Shown here: positions 11,685 through 22,400 of the stretch, piece by piece
Numbering within the stretch: the first letter of the stretch is position 1
Layout of the letters: each line of letters begins with the position of its first letter
NCBI RefSeq assembly: GCF_035046485.1
Contig: NW_026917498.1
Coordinates: 27,978-91,977 of the forward strand
From: Aedes albopictus
Taxonomy: Eukaryota; Arthropoda; Insecta; Diptera; Culicidae
DNA: 64,000 nt
Direction of reading: 5' to 3'
Made by a program: the position numbers and the translations under genes
Notes under the pieces: model-generated
Seen by the model: the letters and a program-made list of their open reading frames with translations, nothing else
Told to the model about the DNA's origin: nothing
Databases searched by the model: none

Positions 11685-11936
11685 TACACACTTAAAATAA
11701 AGTACCGTATTCAGCTGTTCTATTTTCGGTAAAAGTTCAGATTACCGAATGTTCAGCACCACATTACCGAAGTTCGGTTATCGAACGTTCGGTAAACTCT
11801 ACTGAAGAATCAGTAATGTGTACCAAACGTTCGGTAAAAACTAGCTGAACTTCGGTAAAACTGTGCTGAACTTCGGTAATCCGAACTTTTACCAAAAATA
11901 GAACAGCCGAACAAGTGACTCTAAAATAAGTGTGTA
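11685..11936. mobile_element. ~250-bp MITE rich in TTCGGTAA
   Basis: Ends are inverted 'tacacactta'-like sequences, followed by inverted 'ctgttctattttcggtaaaa'. The interior repeats TTCGGTAA or its complement about ten times. Non-coding. Confidence 0.65.
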
Positions 11937-12908
11937 CAGGGTTTCTTTCAGGCATTCCTCAAGGAAATTCTTCCAGGAGTTTATTCAGGATTCCACGAAA
12001 GGAATCCTTCCTTTGGGATCCTTTCCAGTTTTTATTTAAGAGATGCCTAAAGAAGTTCCATCTGGTATTTTTTCATTAGTGCTTTCCGGGATATCTCCAG
12101 CAACTCCTCGTAGGATTCCTACCGGAATTCACCTATTTATTCTTTCCGGGATTCCTCCAGGGTTTCCCGGATTCCTCCAGGTATTTATTCCGATATTCCT
12201 CCAGGAATTCGTTCTGAGATTACTCTGGGAGTTCCTTCTGAGATTCATCTAGAAGTTACAAGGATTTCTTTTGGCGTATTTTCTAAGATTTTTCCAGTTC
12301 ATTTTGGAATGTCTTCGGCAGTTTTTTTACTGGGATTCCCACAAGGTAAATGTTACCCCTGAAGAAATTATTGGAGGAAACTCAGAAGGATCTTTTGGAA
12401 GAATTCCTTCAGAAGAACTCCTGCTGGAATTTCATATGGATCTTCTTGATGGGTTTCATATTAATTTCCGGGAGGATTCCCATTGGGAAGATCTGCGAGA
12501 AGTTTAAAATGAACTCCTGGGGGAATTGCATAAGGATCTGCAAAAATTCCATAAGGAACTCCTGAAGCAAAGCCGGAAGCAGTTATTAAAGGGATTTCGG
12601 TAGGAGTTCGTGAAGGAAGCCCAGATGGAGTTGCGGAAGGAATCCGTGGAGGTATTGTTGGGACTGAGGAATCTTAGGTGGAACTCCTGGACTAATCCTG
12701 AAGAAATGCTTGAATCAATCTCGAAAAAAAAACTCCTGCAGAAAATGCGAAAGGAATTTCTGGAGGAATTCTGAATAAAATTACTGGATGGTTCCCAGAA
12801 GAAACATCTACTGAAGTCTTGGAAGGAAATAATGAAGGAATTCTAGAAATAACTATGGAACGAACCGGTGACGAAACTCCTGGAGGAATCCTAGAAAAAG
12901 TTCATGGA

Positions 12909-13080
12909 GCGCACCTGGTGTGATGGTTAGAATACTTGACTATCACGCCGAGGACCCGGGATCGAATCCCACTCCCGACAAACTCGCAAAATGTGAGTTC
13001 TTCCTTCGTAAGGGAAGTAAAGCGTGGGTCCCGAGATGAACTAGCCTAGGGCTAAAAATGTCGTTAATAGATAAAAAAAA
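12909..13080 (+). mobile_element. tRNA-derived SINE, second family
   Basis: A-box-like 'tggtgtgatggttag' and B-box-like 'ggatcgaatcc' are placed as in a tRNA. The body runs through 'aaatgtgagttcttccttcg' to an A-rich tail. TCATGGA is duplicated at 12902-12908 and 13081-13087. A second copy is at 51275-51460. Confidence 0.8.
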
Positions 13081-13922
13081 TCATGGAAAAATACCGGAAG
13101 ATGTTCCTAAAAGAATCCTGGAAAAAATCCTGATAGCAAGATTTCCTGAATTCAGGATTTTCTAGATGCATAAGAAAGAACTCCTCGGAAAACAACTAAA
13201 GGAACTCCTGGAAGAAGCCCGCGAGGGTTTTCTGAATTTGTCTTAGAAAGATTATTTGGAGAAATCCCGGAAAGAACCTCTGAAGGAATCCCTGAAGGAG
13301 TTGCCGGTGGAATCACGAAATAAACTACTAGAGGAATCCTAGGTGGAACCTCTTTAGGTATACCCAGAGGAAGCTTATGAAGAAATCCTGAATTAACCCC
13401 ATACAAAATCTCTGAAGGTGCTCCTTGAGGAATTCCAGAATTAACTTCTGGAGGAAACCTGAAATACATTTTTGGAGAAATTGCAGAAGGAATTTATGTA
13501 GCAATCCCTAGAAGTATTTCCAGGGGAATATCAAAAGGAATTTCTGAAGGAACTCCTAGAGCAATCCTGGAGGAATCCCAAAAATGATTCCCGGAAAGAA
13601 CTTCTAGGGTAATTCCTGTTGGATCGTTTTAAGGGCTGTCAGTAGGACCTCCTGGAAGATCCCAGCGGGAACTTAAGAAAAAATTCTGAACAAGCCCCTA
13701 GAAGAATCTCCGGAGGTGCTCCCTTAGGAACCCCAGGATGAACTCTGGGAGAAATCATGAAAGAACTGGAAAAATCGCGAACGAAATTCCTGAAGGAATC
13801 CCGAAAGGAATTCTAGTGATTGAATCTATCATTTATTCAGCTAATTATTAACAAGTACTATGAGAACAATGTGTCCTGATCATGTGAATTGTTGCAACAG
13901 TAAAACCTCGACCACCACTCCA

Positions 13923-14359
13923 CTAAGATTTGTGGGCAATGCTCTCCTTCTTTACGTGATCGACACTGATTCTCTTCAGCGGTTGACCTGTCTGAACGAT
14001 CGGAATCGACTTGTGGCCTTCCGCATCCGCAACTGCCCTCTTCGGAGCCGAAATCGTCAAGATGCCGTGCGACGAAATCGACGAGTTGATCTGGTTGAAA
14101 TCGAGTTCCGGTGGAAGGGAGTAGCGCTGAATGAAGTACTGGGAGATGTAGGTAGCCATAATCGTCCTGCTTCTCGATGTATTCCCTTCGATGATGATGC
14201 TGTTGTCGGAGGCTTGGTCGAAGGCCTTCACCAAGTTGATTTGGAACTTGTTGACCTTGTCGGCGTGAATCGTCGATCCGAAGTCCTGACAGGCAGCGAT
14301 GCTGTAATGGACGATTGTAGACGGGAACCGCCGATAATTCCTGAAAGAATTCGAGGAGA
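13923..14359 (-). pseudogene. Small heat shock protein pseudogene in right foldback arm
   Basis: This is the mirror copy of the pseudogene at 10333-10769, with the same frameshifts and the same stop. One visible base change (GCG to GTG) lies just beyond the stop. The shared lesions mean the gene was already broken when the arms were duplicated, or the arms are homogenised by gene conversion. Confidence 0.8.
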
Positions 14360-14556
14360 AGCTCTTTGTGAAATCTTAGCAGTAAGTAATAAATTAGCAC
14401 ACTTCCCAGTGCGCGCTAACTCACCTTTTGAATTTAATCACACTGCCTAAGGAAAGCCGACGAAATTCTCCTAAGTCCAAATCGTAAACAACAAGGCCAC
14501 GAAACGTCAAAGACTTAGAAAAATTTATCATAGCAACCGCCGTATGCACTGCCCTA

Positions 14557-14914
14557 TAGTACTTATCCAGGATCTCGTAGATTACGATAAGGAACAGTAG
14601 CGGTCATAGTATATTGCGGATTTTTAGAAAAATTTCCACTCTGCGGTAGCCGCCGAGTTCTACCGCAGCTGTCAAAATCCTACCGCAGGCTTGAAAATCA
14701 TCCTATCATCGAAACTGAAGGCCAAATCAAAGCATACTTGCAAGGTGAATTTAACTGAAAACCAACAACAAACAATGATCATCGGCGTCGTATCCAAGGC
14801 TATCCAAGGTATCGCTAGGGCTCGCTAGGGTAGATCGATGATACCTCAGTGAAAATCAGTAGCCTGACAGCTGCGGTAGCTTTTTGTTCTACCGTAAAAC
14901 GGAAAGTTTTCTGT
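14557..14914. other. Repeat DNA between the foldback element and the old LINE
   Basis: Contains partly inverted 'ctgcggtag'/'ctaccgcag' phrases near 14642-14690 and 14873-14898, suggesting another small palindromic element inserted in the LINE. No gene. Confidence 0.4.
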
Positions 14915-17110
14915 AAATTAGCAATACATTCTTTCCTCACTTCAGCGACGAACCGAATGGGATCGGACAAGACACTTTTGTGCAGTACTCTACATGGATA
15001 TGCCCCCTACTGTGCTTCAATGAGATCGATGATTTTCTCAGGGACACACTTGCACTTGAAAGCTTTTGCGTAACGAATGAACACCAAGTGCAGAGACTCT
15101 TGGAACTCATTGATATGCTCCGAGATAATACGGAGCGTGACAATATGATCCACACAGGATCGTCCGGCACGGAATCCTGCCGCCGGAGAGTTGCGTCAAC
15201 CTTCTACTGTATGCGGTTAAGGATCACTTTGCAGAGGACTTTCAGAACGCTACACAGTAACATGATGCCCCGCCAATTATCGCATATAGTCAGGTCAGCA
15301 TTTTTGGGCACCTTTACTAAGACGCCATGCATCAAGTCGGTCGGAAATGTCGCAGTTTTCCATTTGTTGCAGAATAATTGATGTAGAAGATGTGTGGATA
15401 CTACAGGGTTAGCTTTGAGCATCTCGGCTTATATGCGATCGATCCCTGGGGCCCTGTTTGATTTCATGCTAGGGATGGCTGTTTCTATCTCCTGCAATGA
15501 TGGAGCTTCGGTGTTGACACGGGTAATGCGTCGAACCCTTGGCGGATCATGCTGAGGTGTTGATGGCGTGGCCGACACTTGAAATAGGTTTCCAAAGTGC
15601 TCGAACCAGCGTTGCAATTGATCAGCCGGGTCGGTCGATCTTAGCCCCACTAAGACGACGTGAAACATCGTAGAGGAGACGGATGTCACCGGTGTTAGCG
15701 GCTTTCTCGCCTTCGTCGGCTAGGGAGTCCTCCCACGTTCTTTTGTTCCGCCTACATGAGCGTTTCACTTCCTTCTCGAGAGCTGAATAGCGCTGACGGG
15801 CTGCGGTTTTGGCTCTTCGTGTTTTCGCTCGCTCTATCTTTGCTTTGGCGTTACTTCGCTCGTCTATCTTCCTCCAGGTATCTGTAATCCACTGCTTTCT
15901 CCGGGTTCGTAGCTCACCCAGATTAATCTCGTCGGTGGTGATGAAGGCGTTCTTGATGGCGATCCGTTGTTCTTCTACGCTTCAACTTTCTGAAATATCC
16001 GCAGCACGATTTTCTAGCTCACGGCGAAAGATCTTTCCACCGCAGCGTCTTCCAGTCGGCGTGTGTTGAACCGGTGCCCGATTTTCTCCTCCTGTCGATG
16101 GATCCTACCAATGCGGAGCCGGATCTCGCTGATTAAGAGATAATGATCGGACACAATTTCGGCACTGCGTTTGTTACGCACATCAAGAAGGTTCCGTCTC
16201 CACTTTCGGCTGATGCAGATGTAGTCGATTTGATTTACCGTTACGCCATCACGGGAAACCCATGTTGCCACAAAACTTTGCAAACAGCTCTCCGTTTCCG
16301 CTCATTTCTCCGAGGAGACCATGGCGTTCCATGACGTGCTCATAGTCCGAGTTGTCGGATCCAATCTTCAGTTTGGAGACGCCCATGATGATCTTGATAC
16401 CACCTTTCGGAATCTTGTCTACGATAGCATTCAGTTGGCTGTAAAGATTCTCTTTGTCTTGCAATTTTGCAGCATCGGTTGGCGCGTGAGATTGGATCTT
16501 AGTAAGGTTTCGAACCCATGTTCTGAATCTGGCTACAATTATCCTCTGATTAATAGGTTCCCACTCACTTCAAGCGCAGTATGAACGTGAACGCCTACGA
16601 CCAACTCCACGGTGGCGAGAAGCGTGTTCACCTCGTAGGCCAGAGTATAGCAGAATTTGTCCCGACGCCAAAGTTCGGCCAACAGATTTCGCTCAGTCCC
16701 AGGATCTTAAGCTTCATGCGGTCTGCCTCATTGGCTAGTAGTTCCAATTCATGTCCATTATTTCGCGCCAAAAGTCGTTGTCGTTGAATCAGTTCGTAAT
16801 CAATCATTTCGGTTTCTGTAACGGTATTTGGATTTCGGAAACAGTATTTTGTTGGCCTAAGGTCCCCTATCCACCTTAGGTATAGCTTCCGATGGAAGAG
16901 CACTTCATACTCAGCCGCTGGATGCCAGAACAGACGCTGTTTGAGCTGCACCTCCTTGGTGCACAGACGCTCGAAACGTATCTCCTCAATCTAGCTGAAG
17001 TCAGAAGGACAACAGTGCCCAGGCTGCACTACCAGATAAGCACACAACTCTGAGCTGGCGGTCTTTGACATCACTTGACCCGTGGAAGCATGAGGTAGGA
17101 ACTTGTGAGG
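14915..17110 (-). pseudogene. Old APE-type (RTE-like) LINE, endonuclease and RT remnant
   Basis: The minus strand holds a run of broken frames. In order they are: a 5' leader; 'KILGLSEICW' (endonuclease motif); 'GGIKIIMGVSKLKIGSDN', where GDFNAKIG would be expected; 'NQIDYICISRKWRRNLLDV'; 'SDHYLLI'; 'MKSNRAPGIDRI'; 'VPKNADLTICDNWRGIML'; and 'RSCVDHIVTLRI'. Stops and frameshifts separate them. It ends near 'VAEVRKECI', just before where the RT would read LSPLLF, and resumes at 10022. The endonuclease catalytic Asp and Asn are lost, so it is dead. Confidence 0.8.
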
Positions 17111-17700
17111 ATCAGAGCTATGTTGGACGCTCTCCTTATCGACCCACCGTTTTGAAGCCCAAGACAACTGCCTGTATAATTCATCTGTTTTTCCAGCTTG
17201 ATAGCTGTAGGACTGGGTTGGAAGGTTCCTACAGGAGCCTGGCTACATTTGTTAAGAAAAATTGCAAGATCAAAATTTAATGTGGCAGTTCTTATGCCGT
17301 AACGCACCATTCTAAGGTGATCTACCCATGTACGGGATAAGTACTATGTACTCTTCTACTGCTTATTCTACATGCTCTTGATACGCTTATTTCCCTGCTT
17401 ACAACTAACAGCTTGAGTAACAGCATGGGCAAAAGGGTCATTATGACATTGAAGTTAGATTTATATAATAAATAGTAACTATTGGACTGAATTGAATAAA
17501 AGCTCAATAAAAAATTTAAAAAGCAATGATAAATGGATGTCACCAACAGTAGAGACACTAGTTATCGAAACCGTAGCGGTACATCATACGATACCGACAT
17601 GCACCCTGGTCTAGCGCCGTTCCTTCTTAGTAAGATAAGGTTAGGTTAAGCAAGAAGGTATCATACTCGGTAAGTAGGCCTTGACCAGGTTAAACGGTTT
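17111..17700. other. Non-coding; one dispersed repeat fragment
   Basis: About 17265-17335 ('gccgtaacgcaccattc' and 'aaggtgatctaccca') is repeated at about 27381-27442. Otherwise nothing is recognised upstream of the intact LINE. Confidence 0.4.
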
Positions 17701-18120
17701 TTTCTGCTCGTGTCATTTTTTTTTTCTTCTTTTCAGACCCAAATAATTTCCGAGATTCAAATATCTCTTGAGGCGTTTGTGATATTGCGGATTCGAACAG
17801 AGGATTATTTCCATTGCTGGATTTGTTCAAGTGTTGCGGTTGAAGAGTTAATTTGGTGTTCCATTGCTGGATCGTTTCCGTTTTCTGAGATTCCATTGCT
17901 GTTGCGTTCGGTGGAGGATTCCTGTTTTTGGATTCATTCAAGTGTTGTGGTTGAAGTTGCAAGTTTTTGGTTCCTAGAATTCAAGTTTTCCGTTTTGGTT
18001 CGTCGTTGGATTTGTTGTTTGTATTGAAGAGCCGCAAGTATAATTTATTTATTACCTTTTACATTATTGTATCCTGATCCCACAGTTCACAAAACAGACC
18101 TTCATTTTTGAGTTTCCTAC

Positions 18121-19410
18121 ATGGAGACTGATGAGGGGGAGGGGGGGTCAAAAGATAATGCCCATTTGCTTGAAACATCTTCATTGGTTAAACCTTTTCG
18201 TGTGAAGGTTTATCCACCTAGTTTCCCTGGACCGTTTGCAATATTTTTTCGTAAGAAAGAGAGGCCAATTAATGTTTTATTGATTTCCTCTGAGGTTTAC
18301 AAAAAATACAAATCTGTGAAGGAAATTAAGAAAGTTTCACTTGACAAATTGCGTGTCATTTTTGGTTCTCGAGATGAAGCTAATGCTCTTCTGGAATCCA
18401 AATTATTTGCAAATTCCTATCGCGTGTATGCTCCTAGCGATTCATGCGAAATTAATGGAATAATTTATGATGAGTTTTTGGATTGTGAGGATGTTGTCAA
18501 TCATGGCACAGGTTTTTTCAAGAACAAATCCATTTCACCTGTTACGGTTTTGGATTGTGTTCGTTTATCAAAATTATTGTTTACTGGGAATGATTCAAAA
18601 TATGAACATTCTGATTGTATAAAAATTACTTTTTCTGGATCCGTTCTTCCGGATTATGTAAAAGTTGGACAAGTTATTTTCAGCGTGAGACTTTACTATC
18701 CAAAGCTCATGCATTGTGATCGATGTCTTCTTTTCGGTCATACTTCGAGTTTTTGTTCGAACAAACAAAAATGTTCAAAATGTGGGGAGTTACATTCATC
18801 ATCCGATTGTGCTAAAAAATCGGATGCATGTATTTATTGTAAACAAACTCACAGTTCTTTGAAAGAATGTGCTGTTTATATTGAAAATCAAAAAAAGCAC
18901 AACCAAAAAATAAGACACAAAAATAAGGTTTCATATGCTGAAATTATGAAATCTGTTGATGATATTTCTTCTCCCAATGCATTTGAAATTTTACCAGATG
19001 AAGAAGGTATTGAATCACTTCATGACGGTAATGATTTTGTTTACAAACCTCCAAGTAAAAGAAAAAGATCTAACATAAAATCCGCTGTCAAAGACAATAT
19101 TTCTGAACCCCAACCATCTACCTCTTTTGATAAAAACTTTCCACCTCTTCGTTCTTCTTCCAAGAATATTCCTGGGTTTCAAAAAATTGATTCCGATAAT
19201 GTGCCTAACACAAATGATAAAAATTCAAATGATATTTCTGATGAAAATCCAAAGAGCTCAATTCTGGGAATTTTGGAGGAGCTTGTTAATTTTTTGGGAT
19301 TAAGTGATTTTTGGAAAAATATCATTAAATTAGTTTTACCATTTTTGGCTTCCCTTTTGGATAAATTGAACACATTTGGACCCCTCATTTCTTCATTATT
19401 TTCATCCTAA
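18121..19410 (+). CDS. LINE ORF1 protein (gag-like, CCHC zinc knuckles)
   Basis: This 429-residue ORF1 presumably binds the element's RNA to form the ribonucleoprotein used in target-primed reverse transcription. About residues 198-250 hold three consecutive knuckles: CDRCLLFGHTSSFC, CSKCGELHSSSDC and CIYCKQTHSSLKEC. The C-terminal third is lysine- and serine-rich with a basic patch (KRKRS) that could act as a nuclear signal, then a hydrophobic end. The ATG at 18121 is the first in a long open frame. The stop TAA overlaps the ORF2 start as TAATG. No frameshift is seen. Confidence 0.85.
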   Translation: METDEGEGGSKDNAHLLETSSLVKPFRVKVYPPSFPGPFAIFFRKKERPINVLLISSEVYKKYKSVKEIKKVSLDKLRVIFGSRDEANALLESKLFANSYRVYAPSDSCEINGIIYDEFLDCEDVVNHGTGFFKNKSISPVTVLDCVRLSKLLFTGNDSKYEHSDCIKITFSGSVLPDYVKVGQVIFSVRLYYPKLMHCDRCLLFGHTSSFCSNKQKCSKCGELHSSSDCAKKSDACIYCKQTHSSLKECAVYIENQKKHNQKIRHKNKVSYAEIMKSVDDISSPNAFEILPDEEGIESLHDGNDFVYKPPSKRKRSNIKSAVKDNISEPQPSTSFDKNFPPLRSSSKNIPGFQKIDSDNVPNTNDKNSNDISDENPKSSILGILEELVNFLGLSDFWKNIIKLVLPFLASLLDKLNTFGPLISSLFSS

Positions 19411-22400
19411 TGGCGTCCAATAATATTAGTGATGAGATTCACATTTTACAATGGAATTGTCGTAGTGTAATTCCGAAAATAGATAGATTAAAAGCATTAT
19501 TAACTAATTATAATATCGACATATTTTGTTTAAATGAAACATGGTTAGTTTCTACTAAATATTTTCGTATTCCTAATTTCAATATATTGCGTAAAGATAG
19601 GGAATTATCATTTGGTGGGGTTTTGATTGGAATTCACAATAATATTGAATTTAAATACTTAGATTTACCATTGCTACCTCAGTCCCAGATAGAATTTATA
19701 GCTATATCAATCAAAAAAGAAAAATTCAATTTTTCTATTGTTTGTTTTTATATTCCTCCAAATGCTAGTTTTTGTTTAACACAAATTACAAGTATATTGC
19801 AACAAGTCCCTTCTCCATTTTTTATATTAGGAGACTTTAATGCCCATAATTTCGCTTGGGGTAGTGATAAAATCGATGGTAGGGGTTCCTTAATAATGGA
19901 TTTGATTGATGACCTTAATTTAAATATTCTCAATGATGGTTCATTTACTAGAGTGGCTGTGCCTCCTAGTAATCATTCATGTATTGATCTTTCACTTTGT
20001 TCGAATAGTTTGGCATTGCAATCTTCTTGGTCTACTATCAATGATCCAAATGGCAGTGATCATTTACCTATTTTGATTCGAATGCACATTCCCGTTCGAA
20101 ATCAATTAATTAATGAGTCTTGTACTTATGATTTGTGCAAAAATGTGAATTGGACAAAATTTTCTGATTTAATATCTATTTCGTTAATAAATAGTGTAGA
20201 TTCAGCTTCACCAATTGACAATTATAAGAGCTTTTCAAATTTACTAATTGATAGTTTACGTAAATCTCAAACTAAAAAATGTGTTTCGGGTACTGTTAAA
20301 AAGGCACGTCCTTCTTTTTGGTGGGATAGTGAGTGTTCCAATTCACTGAAAAATAAATCTGATGCTTTTAAAAACTTTCGCAGATCAGGCTCCAGAGATA
20401 GCTATTTATTGTATTGTAAAGCTGAAGCCCAGTTTACTAGACTTACTAAATTCAAAAAGAGAAATTATTGGAGAAATTTTGTAGAAAACCTGGACAGTGA
20501 AACTTCATTGTCTACTTTGTGGTCAGTAGCACGAAATTTAAGAAATTATAATTCTAATGTTCCTACTGTTTTGGAATATTCAGAAGAATGGATTGAAAAG
20601 TTTGCTTCAAAAATATGTCCAGACTTTGTTGCTCCATTAGTAAATTATAAATCAAAATCTTTAAATTATTTTCCTGAGCTTTGTGATCCATTCTCCTTGG
20701 CTGAGTTCAATTTGGCTTTATCTATTACTAAAAATACAGCTCCAGGTATTGATAACATGAAATTCATTGTTTTGAAAATGTTGCCTGATGAAGGTAAACT
20801 TCATTTACTTTCGATATACAACAGCTTTTTGTTACAAAATATCATTCCTGTTGAATGGCGCTCAATCAAAGTAATAAGTATTCTTAAACCTGGTAGAGAT
20901 CCTTCATTAGCTGATAGCAGAAGACCTATCAGTTTGTTATCATGTTTACGCAAACTTATGGAGCGAATGATTTTAAATCGTCTTGAATTTTGGGCTGAAG
21001 AAAACAATATTTTATCTCCGTCTCAGTTTGGATTTAGAAGGGGTCGTGGTACGCGTGACTGTATTTCACTTTTAGCAACGCAAGTTCAACTTGCATTTAA
21101 TCAAAAACAAGATGTAGTGTCTACTTTTTTAGATGTCTCTGGAGCCTATGATTCTGTTCTGATTGATTTGTTGTTCAATAAAATGAACAATTTGAAAATT
21201 CCAAATATGATTTCAAACTTTATATATAATTTATTCTCATTTAAAATTATGCATTTTTTTCATAATAACTCTTCCAAAATAATACGATATAGTTACTTCG
21301 GCCTTCCACAGGGATCATGCTTGAGTCCGTTTTTATACAATTTATTCACTAGCGATATGGCATCTATTATTCCTAATGGTTGCTTTTTGCTTCAATTCGC
21401 TGATGATAATGTTCTTTCCATACGTGGAAAAAATAGAGATGTTATTGAACATTTTATGCAATGTGCTTTGGATAATTTGGATATGTGGGCTCATGACAAT
21501 GGATTCTCATTTTCAGTTCAAAAAACCAAATTTATTGTGTTTTCCAGAAAACGTTCTACCACAAATATTAATTTATTTCTGAATGGACTTCAAATAGATC
21601 AAATTGATGAATATAAATATCTTGGTATTTGGTTTGACTCTAAATTGAATTGGAACACTCATATTATATACATTCAAAAAGTTTGTTCAAGAAGAATTAA
21701 TTTTCTTCGTACAATTACAGGCACTTGGTGGGGTGCAAATCCTTCTGATTTAATAACGTTATATAAAACCACTATTCGTTCAGTAATGGAATACGGTTGT
21801 TTTACTTTTGGTAGTGCTGTACAAACTCATTTATCAAAACTTGAAAAAATACAATACCGTTGTTTGAGAATTTGTTTAAAACTAATTAATTCCACCCATA
21901 CTCAATCTATAGAAGTTCTTGCCGGTATTGTTCCACTAAAAATTCGTTTTCAGGAGATGAACTGTAAATTTTTGACAAATTGTTTTGCGAATAATCATCA
22001 AATCATAAGTACTTTGGAGTCGTTATACCAAATTAATCCTACAAATAGAATGTTGGATTCTTTCACTCACTGTTTAAATCAAAATCTTTTACATGTGCAT
22101 TCGAATGATTTTTATGATTTTAAATTAAACATTCATACTTATGAACCATTAATTGACTTGTCCCTATTCTATGAATTGCGGCAAATACCAAAATTTCTAC
22201 ATCCGCATTTTGCAAATTTACTGTTTGAACGTAAATTTGATGGAATCAGCCCTTCACAAATGTATTTCACAGATGGTTCTTTGATTAATGACATCGCAGG
22301 TTTTGGAGTATATAATTTATTTTTAGCTCATTTTTATAAATTACAATCTCCGTGTTCTATTTTTGTAGCAGAACTCATTGCCTTGTATTTTGCATGTAGC

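Larger units (their letters stand above)
11292..13845. repeat. Degenerate repeat spacer of the foldback element, two opposite halves
   Basis: About 11292-12345 is dominated by 'ttcctccaggaattc'-like motifs, and about 12350-13840 by the complementary 'gaattcctggaggaa' class. The spacer is therefore itself a diverged inverted repeat continuing the arms. Nested in it are a MITE (11685-11936) and a SINE (12909-13080). Open frames here are compositional artefacts rich in P, G, I and F. Confidence 0.65.
10136..14556. mobile_element. 4421-bp foldback element with 711-bp arms
   Basis: Arms 10136-10846 and 13846-14556 are inverted copies of equal length with no gaps. By eye they differ at only three bases. 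The ends read TAGGGCAGTGCATACGGCGG inward from each side and share 'cgtggccttgttgtt' with the 113-bp MITE family, so the two are related. TA follows on the right (14557-14558) and precedes on the left (10134-10135). No transposase is encoded. Each arm carries a small-heat-shock-protein pseudogene. The 2.5-kb spacer is degenerate repeat plus nested insertions. Confidence 0.8.
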
